A stretch of 64,000 nt of DNA. It comes from Helichrysum umbraculigerum (Eukaryota > Streptophyta > Magnoliopsida > Asterales > Asteraceae). Positions 43,233 through 54,739 of this stretch are shown one piece after another. The translations under genes and the position numbers were made by a program. The stretch's first letter is position 1; each line of letters opens with the position of its first letter. The notes under the pieces are model-generated. The model was not told the DNA's origin, did no database searches, and worked only from the letters and a program-made list of their open reading frames with translations. The stretch covers positions 92,691,277 through 92,755,276 of the forward strand of contig CATIUR010000005.1 of NCBI GenBank assembly GCA_949592205.1. The letters are read 5' to 3'.

Positions 43233-45863
43233 TGTCACACCCCGTCTAAAGCGGAAACAACGGGATATAACAATGATAGGATCACAACACATTATTATAA
43301 AGAATCTATATGAAAATAAAACTCCAATGTGTTATGATACTTGTAACATGAATAGTGGTTCATGCTACGCGTACATACCAACAAGGAAACAAATTAGCAA
43401 ACCAACATCCCACAATATAAATGTTAAGGCAAAACACGCCTTTCTCAAACCACCGATATACTAAAAACCAAATGTCATATGTCTTGAAGTAACACTTAAT
43501 GCAACCTAATCGGTCCACTAAGCTTTCTTGTCCTCAGTCTTAGTTCCACTAGTGCTACCTGAAAAGATATGCTCAAAAAGTGTCAACACAATGGTTGGTG
43601 AGTTCCGCAGGTTTATAAATGATACAAAATAAACATTTGTTGTGATAAAGATACGAGTTAGGACAATGCAATGAAAATGTACACATAAGTGAAATAATGT
43701 AAATGAAACACCTCAACACACTGTCATCACCCCACGAAGAAGTATGACCAAACAAAACCCTGTGAATGCAGTAGCTACCCATAATGGCTTTAATGTATAC
43801 ATAACGTATAACATTAGGTACTAAGGCCTTGTGAAACAACATGGCTTTAATGTATACCAAGAATAATGTATACATCAGGTACTCACTCCCGAAAGAGCAA
43901 GGCCTTACAATGATAATGAATCCAACAACCAAATGCACATACTTCACATAGTGTCATACATTTCATGCAAATGTCCAAAAATGAAAACAAATACGTTTCA
44001 CAGCAGAAAATGGTAATAAAACGTACGAGCATACTTTTCCCCCAATTTGAAAATAAGTAAGAAAATGGGGCCACGAAAACTCACCTTGATTACCAAAGTA
44101 AGTATCGCCCTTTAAAAGGAATCCACCAATCAACTCGCAAATCTACAAATGAACGTATAACATATAGGTTACAACCTAGACATATCTATGTCTTTCCATT
44201 GTATCCCAAGTCCAAATCACTATTACTAAGCTTTCTCGCAACTAAACCTCATATATCTTTACAAAAATCAAACTCTTTTGTATATCTCATAATCTGTCCA
44301 GAATTTTATACGACTTCTCGAATTTTTAAACAGACCTTAATCAAATCAATTGACTCTACAAATTTTACCAATGACACTTCAATGTGTTAAGAACATTCTA
44401 TAATTTTTTCAGAGTCAATTTAAATGAATAAATATTTTTAAAAATTCACCAAACTAATCTGCTCAGAATCAACAACAGTTTCCGAAGACATAACAGTTAC
44501 AATTTATTTAAAATACTTAACGGCTTACAACATTAATAATATTTTTACATAAAATTGTTAACACTTTGAAATTATTCCAGTAAAATTTTCAAGACCAAAA
44601 TCATGGTTTATCACACGTTTCAAAAATACACAAGTTAACCTAAATCACGAACCGAAAAACTCAGAACTGACTCTCAATCTTATAAAATCATTTTGACTAA
44701 CTTATACTTAACATTTGGACCCGAAACCAAATCCATCTTAAAGTAGACTTCTAGTAAATAAGTATAGACTCAAGTTTCATCTAAAAACATCATATTATGA
44801 TCAGGTTACGACTCCCTAAACACGACACAAAATTCTGTCCAGATTAGGGTTTCATGTTCAAGTTTTCAATCTTCGCATATTAACCAATCTAAATCGAGTA
44901 TATGATCACAAAACCTATTCCAACTATATTGATACTAATTTTTCATACCCTCACATGGTCACATTATTGGGATAACAATGGGATGATCCGAAAGAAACGA
45001 TAATAATCGAAATATATTGAATAACGTAAGAATGATCAACTAGGATAGAAGATATACCAACTAACGATCGAACACGTGAGAATCCTTCTTAGAATCTGTG
45101 AATAATGAGGATATACACTCTTATAATTCATTTTTTTATAGATTGATCAAACATATACAAGAGTTATTGGATCGAAAACTTACCAAAGTTTCTGAAAATT
45201 CGTCACCCACAGTAGCAGTTTACGAAATAATTTTTATAAAATAATAGATTGTGTTTCAGAGGCCGAAACCTCACGTATTTAAGTAAAACATCGAGATCTA
45301 CAACTTTCTAGTTTTGACCGAAGCCTGAAAATGAACGTAAAAGGGTCAAATCGGCCTCTGTTCGTGACTGAAATTTTGGGACAGAATCTGCGATCAACGG
45401 GTTTACAATCTTTCGATTTTTCCTCTTGATTTTGGTCGACAACCAGCAGCACCAGCCCAAGGACGATTTTCTTTGAGGATTCAAGAGGTTTAGGGTTAGA
45501 TTTTAGGTTTATATTTGTAGGTTTAAGATTGCTTGGGCCTAAGTCTTGTGGTTTCGGGCTTGGGCCGGCCGAATGGGTCTCCTAGGGTGGTTTGGGTCGG
45601 TTTCCTTTGGGCCAACAAAAAGGAAGACACACCAATTAAAATCAGGTCACACGGTCCAAAAATAATTGTTTACTGTTTGTTTGTGATACGTTTTGCTTCG
45701 TATCTCATTCGTTAAAAGTCTGATTGTGATGATTCCTTTTGCGTTGAATTCGTTTTTTGAAAACCGAAGTCATTGATGTCAATAAATATATGTATTGAGT
45801 CTTAGCATAGAAATAAGTTTTTATGGTTTGATTTATGATTATGGTTTGGTGACGGTTGTCACA
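43233..45863 (-). repeat. 5' LTR of the LARD-like element
   Basis: Same length as 36204-38834 and, as far as I can see, the same sequence. It borders the primer-binding site. Confidence 0.92.
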
Positions 45864-46368
45864 CCTGTATACCATGTAAACCATATAATTAGGAATTGTT
45901 TTTGATTAAACTTGTGTTTCCTAACACATTGACTGAACTTGAGTAAGAATGACATTCTTACAACTTAATAGGAAATGTTTTCTTTAATTAGAATACTTGT
46001 GTTTCCTACTTTACATATAAACATTATGTTTGTGTACATGAATGATTATACAAAACTTGATTTAACTATATATATACAAAAACCTGTGAATTCACTCAAC
46101 ATTCAATGTTGACGGTTTACTATGTTTTTCAGGGAATTAGGACTCAGGTACATCCGCATGCATAAAGGACGTAGGCAACCCCACTATTGATGATGCCACT
46201 TTTGGGACACATGGACTTCTTTCGTATTATCAATTTCATTGGTTATACTTACGAAATCCCACTTTTATAAACTTGTATTTTCAAATTCTTATGTTGTCTT
46301 TGACGACCCTACTTATGTACGGCTTTATAAGTCGTATCTTTTGTAATAACTTTTAATTTATGGCATCT

Positions 46369-46370
<2 letters not shown>

Positions 46371-46424
<54 letters not shown>
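46371..46424. repeat. (AT)n microsatellite
   Basis: Long AT run at the left insertion point of the solo LTR. The empty site in the 3' LTR (about 60161-60170) has only a few AT units, so the repeat expanded around the insertion. Confidence 0.9.
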
Positions 46425-46428
<4 letters not shown>

Positions 46429-49400
46429 ACACCCCCAAATTTAACAGTTTGCGGAAGCGATGTTTTGGGTGTTACTAATCAATAATCACAAGCACAAAGG
46501 ATACAGTGAACGACTCTAAATGAGACGTTCGAAAAGTTATTACATTAATACATAAGTAGTTTCAAAATACAAGCTCGAGTTTAAGTAAATTCCTAGAGAT
46601 TCTAGTACATAACAGTAAGTACAAAAGTAATGCAGTAAAATCTCCAAGCTTGTAATGCATGCGACTCGAGCTAAGTAAGCTTATCCTGCTGGGCATCCCT
46701 ACTGATGCTGTGTACCTGAGAAGCATTACTAAAACGGTCAACCAAAAAGGTTGGTGAATCTCACAGGTTTGTAAGTAAGTAAACAGTTTGAACACACATG
46801 TAGTATTTGTAAATCATAGCTAGCCAGCAAGTAATGATCACAGGTTATGCTCATCAATTACTTAAGTTTTAATAAGTGGGTGGTTGTAGGATATACAACC
46901 GTTTGATACAATCGCCATGAGCCCCCATAGTTGATGCTTAACGTACAGTAAATATTGGTACCCCCTCATGAATGCAATCCAAAACATTCATACGGAACGA
47001 GTAAGAAACGCCCGTTTCTACAGGAACGGTTCGTGGTAGTGCGTGCTACCCCGGGCGGGGATTGTCAGTCCCATATGGATCCATATACTAAAACTCGCGC
47101 TTATCACATAACTAACAACTATGGTTCAGGAGGATTTCATTGGATTAGTCGTAAACCCATGCAATTGGCGTATCGTTAATCTCGTACAGTAAGTAAATCA
47201 TGGCAGCAAGTAAGTTTTGTGTGTTCATGTAAAACAGTAATGCATCTCACCCCTGAGTATAAAACAGTAAAGTAGGGGCTGTAAGACTCACCTGAGCCTA
47301 GCAGACAAAGTAGTAGGTAAGCAAGTAGTATCCCGAACTAGCAACCCTTAGCGTCCTAATACGCGCAAGGTTTAGTAAGTAAATGGAATACTTGTAAAGT
47401 ATCCATGCTAGTTGTTCCCAACTAGTTAATGTCCATTAGTTTGTTTATAAGTTTGTAATCGTTCGTAATCGTAGTTTGTATAAAAGTTGTACGGTTCGTT
47501 TGTTATCGATGTATAATAATAATTCCATCAATTATTATTATGTATTCATAGTAGTTGTACAGTTGTAAAGTATACCCGTATGATTGTTTGTTTGTATTAC
47601 AACATGTATCGTTTGAGTACGTTCCAATGGGCTTAGTCCCCAAAGGGTACGAGTGAAACCTCGTAAGTATTTGTATGTAAGTTCGTATCAGTTAACGTGT
47701 AATCCAGCACGTAACTAGTGGGTGAACTTGTAAGTTCGTATGACATAAGTATTTGAAGTTGTGTAAGTTCGACACTTAGTAAAAATCTGACTTTTCAAGG
47801 TTCTGGTTTGTGCGACGTAGCATGCGACGTAGCATGCGACGTAGGGTGCGACGTAGGGAGGTACGTCGCATGATGCGACCTTCGCAAATCAATGCGACGT
47901 AGGTTCGGTTTGCGACGTAAAAGTCTACGTCGCTATGTGCGACGTCCGCAAGTTAATGCGACGTAAAAGGCTGCGTCGCTAGTGCGACGTAGGCCGCGAC
48001 GTCGCTAAATGCGACGTTGGCCACAAAATGCGACGTTTTGAGGTCAAACATTCGAGTCTTGACCCGAGGCTTTTACCTAAGTCATATTATGGCTAATAAT
48101 CACTTTATCAACTGAGTTTTCGGTTCTAGAGGTCCTCGAGGTGTCGGTTTTTAGTTAATCTTTTCTAAAGTTTTGACACAATATATATATGTTTGTAAAT
48201 TGATTTTTATAGCAAACGAGGGCGTTTCTGGGCTAAACCTTCTTCACGAAAGTTGTAGCCGACGAAAAGACGAAGATTTTATGTTTAGAAAGTTTTCGCT
48301 AGTTTCAAACGTAAGATTTTATAAAAATTCGAGAAGTGGACTGATCTCAGTTTAGTGGTTTCCTGTTTCAGATTCTTGACTCGGTTCCAACCCTCGATTT
48401 AACCCATTTGTAGTCCATTTCAAGCCTAACGAAAAATCACACATATTCTCATATATCTAAAGTTCATTTATGCATTTTATGGTATTTTCTTATGTCCGTT
48501 TACTATTTTAAACAAAAATAAAAGTGAAGTGTGGTCAGATTTGGTTCCAAACAGAACTAAGTCCAAAGTTCTAGTATTAGCCGAAGATGGGTGTATTTCT
48601 GGGCAAAACGCCCTTCATGAAAGTCGTAGGCGACGAAGAGACGAAGATTTCTTATTTAGAAAGTTTTCGTTGATTTTGAACACACGATTTTATAAAAAAT
48701 CCAGAAGTGGACTGTTTTCAGTGGTGGTTCTCGGTTTAAGTTTTCGAGTTCCAAAAACGAGTTTTTACGTATAATTTGGACATTATCTAGCTAGATTAAC
48801 AACTAGAGAAGTAATTAAAAGTATTTAAAAGAGTTTTAGAGTTTGGTTAACTTACAAGACTCGGTTTTTCAAAACCGAAAAGATAGAAACGTTCGTGCTC
48901 GCGTGGTGATCGTTTTTGCTCCAAACCGTGTCACGATCCGAGGTGATTTAGTGGTGTTATTTGGTGAATGATGGTGGCGGTTTTGGGAGGTTTTTAGAGA
49001 GAGAGAGAACTGAGTAGAGAGAGAGAGGAGAGGAGATGGGAGTGAAATGATAGAGTATGGTGATGGTGGTGTGTGTAAGTGGAGAAAAGAGGTGAGGCTT
49101 AATGCCCCTCACCTTTGGGCCGGTTTTGGTGGGGTCCACCAAGTGTGGATCTCACCAAATTTTGTTCCTCCGTGTTTGCGCTCCGTGCGGTGTTCGTTTC
49201 CCCGGTCGTTTAAACGTTAAAATAGTTTTTATACGCGATTAATATACGTTTTAAAATACGAGTCGTTCCCCGGTATTTTTGTTGGAGTATTTAAATAAAA
49301 TACTTGATTCTAAGTTATAAAATATAACTTCGTTTAGTTTTTGTCGGTTTATCGAGTTTTCGTAGAGTTCGGTAACGTTTTAATCAAAACGTACGTTTTC

Positions 49401-49667
49401 CGTTATATTATAAACATAATATAAAGTAACAATCAAAGTAATTAAATAATTTCACATTATTTAATAATTGTTTTATCAGTGTACGCAAGTTTGTACGATT
49501 GTAGTTTTATACGATATTTGTACGAATCGTATACGCGTATATATACATATATTCCATCCATATATATATATATAGTAAGTAATGTATTTAATCCTATTTC
49601 ATATTAAATACAAGTAATAAACAAGAAATTAGGAAAATTTTAAATTGGCCCTAATTTCGGGGTTGTT

Positions 49668-49670
<3 letters not shown>
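46425..49670 (-). mobile_element. solo LTR, 3.2 kb, minus orientation
   Basis: TGTAACACCCCC...GGTTGTTACA, flanked by ATATA. Orientation is inferred from the block CTCAC..GAG....GTAGGGGCTGT (47248-47295), the inverse of a block in the plus-oriented Tekay-like LTR (35405-35455). A second copy and internal genes are absent. It carries the TGCGACGT array. Confidence 0.8.
47811..48036. repeat. array of TGCGACGT words
   Basis: Forward copies start at 47811, 47823, 47835, 47847, 47893, 47911, 47938, 47957, 47983, 48010 and 48029. Inverse or variant copies are near 47863, 47927 and 47972. The first four are 12 bp apart; later steps are mostly 18-19 or 26-27 bp. Confidence 0.9.

Positions 49671-49707
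<37 letters not shown>
49671..49707. repeat. (AT)n microsatellite
   Basis: AT run at the right insertion point of the solo LTR. Confidence 0.9.
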
Positions 49708-49711
<4 letters not shown>

Positions 49712-49865
49712 CTGTGTGATCATATGCTCTGATACAGTGAATGCACTATTGAAACGTCAGCACCCCCGCTGTTTTAACTATTATTAAAATGCTTCCGCTA
49801 ATTAACTAAAGCTTCCGCTAAACCATTTATAAACGCAATTACCGATTTTGGGGGTGTGACAGACT

Positions 49866-49877
49866 TGGTATCAGAGC
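49866..49877 (+). promoter_or_regulatory. primer-binding site of the Tekay-like element
   Basis: TGGTATCAGAGC, complementary to the 3' end of initiator Met-tRNA, 4 bp after the 5' LTR. Confidence 0.9.
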
Positions 49878-50015
49878 CATTGGTTATAGAGAACTAGAAG
49901 TCTTTAAGTGACTGAAAGCCTTAGAGACCTAGACTATAGCCTTGGCTAAAACAATTATGCATTCATACCTTTGCATACGTCTAACACGACACACACGATT
50001 GCTTTTGTCACAGTT

Positions 50016-50807
50016 ATGTCTAGGCAGCATCCTATCTACATTTCAGAGTCAGAGGATGAGCCTGAGTATGCTAGTGATGAGGCTGTTTCTGAGACTGATC
50101 ATTCACCTATAGTCCGTAGAGCTACTTCTGATGGTACTATTGACACACCACCATCACCACCGACTGATCCCACTACCCGTATGTTAGGATCTATTTCCAT
50201 GGCTAGACGCCACCTTGTTGGAGAGCCTTCTTATAGGCCTACACCTAGAAGGACACCGATGTCGTGTGTCAGAGATTTCCCTGTAGGACCCTCGTCATCT
50301 CTCGGCAAGGAGCCGATGACTGAGGAGATAGAGATACCTCGTGACGAGCAGTTATAGCAGAGGGTTAGACCTCCACACCTAGACTGGATGCCGCGTATTT
50401 TACGCCATTGGAGGACACTAGAGAGGATTCCTTCCATTTCTGAGACCGGAGAGTCATCACACTCACCTACACCTTTACATCTTACTGGAGAGCCTCTAGA
50501 GCTCACTATCCCTACTGCAGTTGCAGTTATCCGCACTCTTCTTGGATTTCATTATGATACACAGGATTCTATCAGGGGTTTGCGTAGTGATACCTCCCGA
50601 CTAGTGGGAGATGTGCTTTCTTTGTATGGACGTGTTGCTACTTCTGAGATGCATATTGATGTAGACAAGGAGTCTGCTGATGCTACTAGAGCACGCTTGA
50701 TCAGGTTGGAGGGGCGTGTTAGTGTAGTAGGCGCTGTGATTGGATTTTGTGCTTTGATGGCAGTTGTCAGGATGATTGTGGGATGGTGTCTACCGTATTT
50801 CCATTAG
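50016..50807 (+). pseudogene. extra ORF before gag, acidic N-terminus and C-terminal membrane segment
   Basis: 264 codons in one frame from ATG 50016, with a single TAG at 50355-50357. Residues about 1-50 are acidic and S/E/D-rich (ISESEDEPEYASDEA). A P/T/R-rich middle follows. Residues about 170-235 are heptad-like (RGLRSDTSRLVGDVLSLYGRV), and the last 30 residues include a likely transmembrane helix VGAVIGFCALMAVVRMIVGW near the C-terminus. It lies between the primer site and gag, where most gypsy elements have only a leader. I do not recognise a family. The arrangement of coiled coil plus membrane anchor is loosely envelope-like, but the position before gag argues against a normal env. Confidence 0.65.
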
Positions 50808-51468
50808 ACTGTACTGTATTTATGTTGTAGTAGGACTGTATTTGTGATGTATTAGCTAGATACTTTTGACTAGATGGATGTATTGGTTAAATCCGTCACA
50901 TTTTGTAGATCATGACTGATCTGATGGGTACATATATGTATTAAATCTCATCCTTGTACAAAACTTATGTAAAACCTTTTGACCTATATATGATATATAA
51001 CTTATGTTTGGTTTACATTACTGTGTACACTATGAGTGATATCAATTGGTGGTTGATTATCATACTATATCTATATTTATCACATACTTTATGAGTGATG
51101 ATTTGATTAGGGTATCTTACGAGTGCTCTCTATGGTTAGTGTTGAACCATACATTGGTGTGTTAGAACAAAAAGTTAATCAACAAACCCTAGCGATCACA
51201 TCTGATGTTCTCAAAACATACCACATCATAACCATCGAATCTTGTCCTAAACTTCTCTGAACCATATTGTATTAAACGATGATGGAAAGAAACATGTAAT
51301 TAGTACCATATAATGACGACTGGCCAACGTGGTTATATTATACTAAGTACATGTGGGATGGTTTAAATTCAGTTATACTATTTATTATCTGAACAATGTG
51401 AAACTTGGTTCTTAACATTCTTTCCATTGGCATTGACTTCTATGTTTTGTTCATCGCAGAACTGAATC

Positions 51469-52563
51469 ATGCCGCCTAAACGTAGGGTTACCCGGAACAG
51501 CCAAAGAAACCCTTCACCACCTCCTGCTGTTGAGGAGACGACTGAACAAATGGTCAACCGAAGGATTTTTGAAGCACTTGCTCAGTATGATACTGACCGA
51601 AACCGTAGCGACAGGGTTAGCGGTAGCAGAAATACCGAACCAGTTGTATCTGGCGATAACCCTGAGAGTACCCAAAAAGGATGTTCGTACAAAACATTCC
51701 TAGCTTGCAAACCGAGCCATTTCCGTGGTACTGAAGGTGCCATAGGAATTATCCATTGGATTGAGAAAATGGAGTTTGTGCTAAATATTAGCCACTGTGC
51801 CCATGACGACATGGTAAAGTATGCTGCATGCACGTTTTCTGATAAGGCATTGACATCGTGGAACGGCCAAGTCCAAGCACTTGGACGTGCAAACGCTCAT
51901 GCCCTAATTTGGGAAACTTTGAGAGCTATGGTCACGGAAGAGTTTTGTCCCCGCAGTGAGCTGCAGAAGATTGAGACTGAGCTCTGGGACATTACTATGG
52001 TTGGTGCTGATATCACAGGATATACCACCAGATTTCAAGAACTGGCACGCCTTGTACCTCACATGGTCACACCCGAGTACAAGCGTATTGAAAGGTACAC
52101 CTGGGGTTTGGTACCACAAATCCGAAGCTTGGTGACTTCGTCGAATCCTGCTACTTTTAAGAGTGCTATGGAGCTAGCACAGCGTCTGACTGATGAAGCA
52201 GTCAGGATGGGAACCCTCACTAAGAAAGCTGCTTCGGGAAAAGGTGAACCAAGCAGTACTGATGCTGGTAAGTCTGTAAAGGGTAAACGCAAGTGGAATG
52301 ACCATCAGGGTCAGCCGAATAAGAAGCAGGCCGGACCCACAAAAGCTTACCTTGCCACCACTACTGAACAAAAGACTTACTTTGGGAACAAGCCCAAGTG
52401 TGGCAAGTGTGAACGTCACCATGAGGGTGATTGTCTTTTCTGTGAGAAATGCAAACGCTGGGGGCATCTGGCTCAATACTGTAGATCAAACCCTGCTACT
52501 CAAACAAATAGGGATCGCCCAGCTAAAGGATGTTTCGAATGTGGCGAGCAAGGCCATTTCTGA
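51469..52563 (+). pseudogene. Gag of the Tekay-like element
   Basis: 364 codons from ATG 51469, 6 bp after an AACTGAATC context. Residues 1-20 are basic. The retrotransposon Gag domain lies at about 78-230, with ACTFSDKALTSWNGQ and FQELARLVPHMV. A basic linker follows (KGKRKWNDHQ). Cysteine-rich knuckles run from about 303: CGKCERHHEGDC, CEKCKRWGHLAQYC and CFECGEQGHF. A TGA at 52561-52563 cuts the last knuckle between its H and final C, probably from an arginine codon. The frame then continues to protease. Gag packages the element RNA. Confidence 0.9.
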
Positions 52564-54739
52564 AACAAGTGTCCTAAGCTTAACCGCGGCAACCGAAACA
52601 ATCAAAACCGCAACGCCAATCAGAACAACAACAACAACCGTGGAAACCCCATCAACCAACCAGCTCAAGGTCGTGCATTTGTCATAGGAGCACAGGAGGC
52701 ATGCCAGGACCCCAATACTGTCACTGGTACGTTCCTAGTTAACAACCATTATGCCTCTGTGTTATTTGATTCTGGCGCCGATTTGAGTTTTGTGTCTAGG
52801 GATTTTAGACCACTATTAGATATAAGATCTCGTAGACTAGACAACAAGTACTCACTAGAACTAGCCGATGGTAGGTTGATTGAATCAGGAGAAATAGTAC
52901 CTGGATGTACTCTAACTTTGGAGGGTCATCCATTTGAAATAGACCTACTGCCGGTAGAATTGGGAAGTTTTGACATCGTAGTCGGTATGGACTGGTTGTC
53001 GAAGTACCGAGCTGAAATTATTTGCTTTGATAAGATGGTACGCCTACCATTACCGACAGGAGAAACCTTGGTGATACAGGGAGATAATAGAGAGAGTGCC
53101 ATTAAGATGGTTAATTGCATGAAAGCTGTGAAGTATCTCCGGAAGGGATACCAAGCATTTTTGGCACATGTTGTAGAAAAGAAACCCGAAGAGCAAAGTT
53201 TAAGTGATATACCTGTAGTGCGAGACTATTCAGGAGTGTTTCCTGATGACCTTCCAGGATTACCACCTCCGCGACAAGTCGAGTTTCGCATCGATCTGGT
53301 GCCAGGAGCCGCACCAATCGCTCGCTCACCGTATCGTCTAGCTCCATCAGAAATGCAAGAACTGTCTACACAGTTGCAGGAGCTCTTAGACTTTGGGATT
53401 CATCCGACCGAGCTTTTCACCTTGGGCAGCTCCGGTTTTGTTTGTTAAGAAAAAGGATGGATCTATGCGGATGTGCATTGACTACCGAGAGTTGAATAAA
53501 GTGACTATCAAGAACCGATATCCACTACCACGCATTGACGATTTGTTCGATCAGCTACAAGGATCGAGTTATTACTCTAAGATCGACCTTCGTTCTGGTT
53601 ACCATCAACTGAAGGTTCGAGAAGAGGATGTGCCGAAGACCGTGTTCAGGACTCGTTATGGTCATTATGAGTTCCTAGTCATGCCGTTTGGATTGACTAA
53701 CGCACCTGCAGTATTCATGGATCTCATGAACCGAGTGTGCAAACCATATCTAGATAAGTTTGTCATTGTGTTCATTGATGACATTTTAATTTACTCAAAG
53801 ACGAAAGAGGATCACGAACAGCACTTGAAACTTATCCTCCAACTACTTGAGAACGAGAAGCTGTATGCTAGGTTCTCCAAATTCGAATTTTGGATTAGAG
53901 AGGTTCATTTCCTTGGTCACGTGATAAATGATAAAGGAATTCATGTGGACCCGTCCAAAATAGAGGCGATCAAAACCTGGGAAGCTCCAAGGATCCCAAT
54001 CGAGATTCGACAATTTCTTGGTTTGGCTGGCTATTACCGGCGATTTATCGAAAACTTTTCCAAAATAGCCCAGTCACTCACCACCTTAACTCAGAAGGAT
54101 AAGAAATTTGAATGGGGAGAGAAACAAGATAGCGCCTTTCAATTGTTGAAACAGAAGTTGAGCACCGCACCAATCTTATCTTTACCTGAGGGAACAGAGA
54201 ACTTCATCGTTTACTGTGATGCCTCACACCAAGGCTTAGGTTGTGTTCTCATGCAAAACGACAAAGTTATCGCTTATGCATCTCGTCAATTGAAGATTCA
54301 CGAGAAGAATTATACAACTCATGACTTAGAGTTGGGAGCAGTCGTTTTTGCAATCAAGATTTGGAGACACTACCTATATGGTACAAAGTGTACGATCTTC
54401 ACTGACCACAAGAGTTTACAACACATATTCGACCAGAAAGAGCTCAACATGAGACAGAGACGTTGGGTTGAATTGTTGAACGATTACGACTGTGAAATTA
54501 AATATCATCCGGGCAAGGCTAATGTAGTAGCGGATGCCCTGAGTCGTAAAGAGAACGTTAAACCTCGCAGAGTTCGAGCTTTGGTATTGACAATCCACTC
54601 GAATCTCATTACTCAAATTCGTGACGCGCAACGAATAGCTTTCACCGCCGAGCGCATGAAAGACGAATCCCTGAAGGGAATGGAGAAACAACTTGAAACC
54701 AAAGAAAATGGAGTGTTATACTTCATGGATCGAGTTTAG
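52564..54739 (+). pseudogene. protease, reverse transcriptase and RNase H of the Tekay-like element
   Basis: Continues in the Gag frame (NKCPKL, N-rich linker) to the aspartic protease SVLFDSGADLSFVS (about 52750-52800). One extra T near 53392 shifts the frame. RT then runs from GFIRPSFSPW and MRMCIDYRELNKVT to the catalytic FIDDILIYS (about 53769-53797). RNase H shows YCDASHQGLGCVL, TTHDLELGAVVFAIKIWRHYL and FTDHKSL. The segment closes at TAG 54737-54739, where TGG would be expected in the sequence before VPCDDELR. The same frame continues into integrase. Confidence 0.9.

Larger units (their letters stand above)
36204..45863 (-). mobile_element. recent LTR element with no recognisable coding (LARD-like)
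   Basis: Target duplication CCTGT (36199-36203, 45864-45868). LTRs 36204-38834 and 43233-45863 are both 2631 bp, and every stretch I compared is identical at an offset of 7029. On the minus strand TGGTATCAGAG (43219-43229) is the primer site. At the other end TCGGGACGAAATTCCC..ACGGGGGGATAC (about 38835-38868, inverted) matches the end of Tekay-type pol. The 4398-bp interior shows no frame longer than about 120 codons. Confidence 0.92.
23505..49861 (+). repeat. 5' LTR of the Tekay-like element, including insertions
   Basis: LTR pieces 23505-24508, 33651-36203, 45864-46424 and 49671-49861 are collinear with 56095-60324. The breakpoints are the nested elements, each with its own 5-bp duplication (ATCAC, CCTGT, ATATA). 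Confidence 0.92.

Noticed and set aside
48173..48774. Two similar ORFs (60 and 81 codons) sharing RRKDEDFMFRKFSL-like segments
   Set aside because: They reflect an internal duplication in the solo LTR (about 48210-48360 and 48590-48730), not coding; noted as LTR structure only.
49866..49877. tRNA-Met gene
   Set aside because: Only the primer complement TGGTATCAGAGC is present; no tRNA body. The same holds at 14470, 43219 and 62437.
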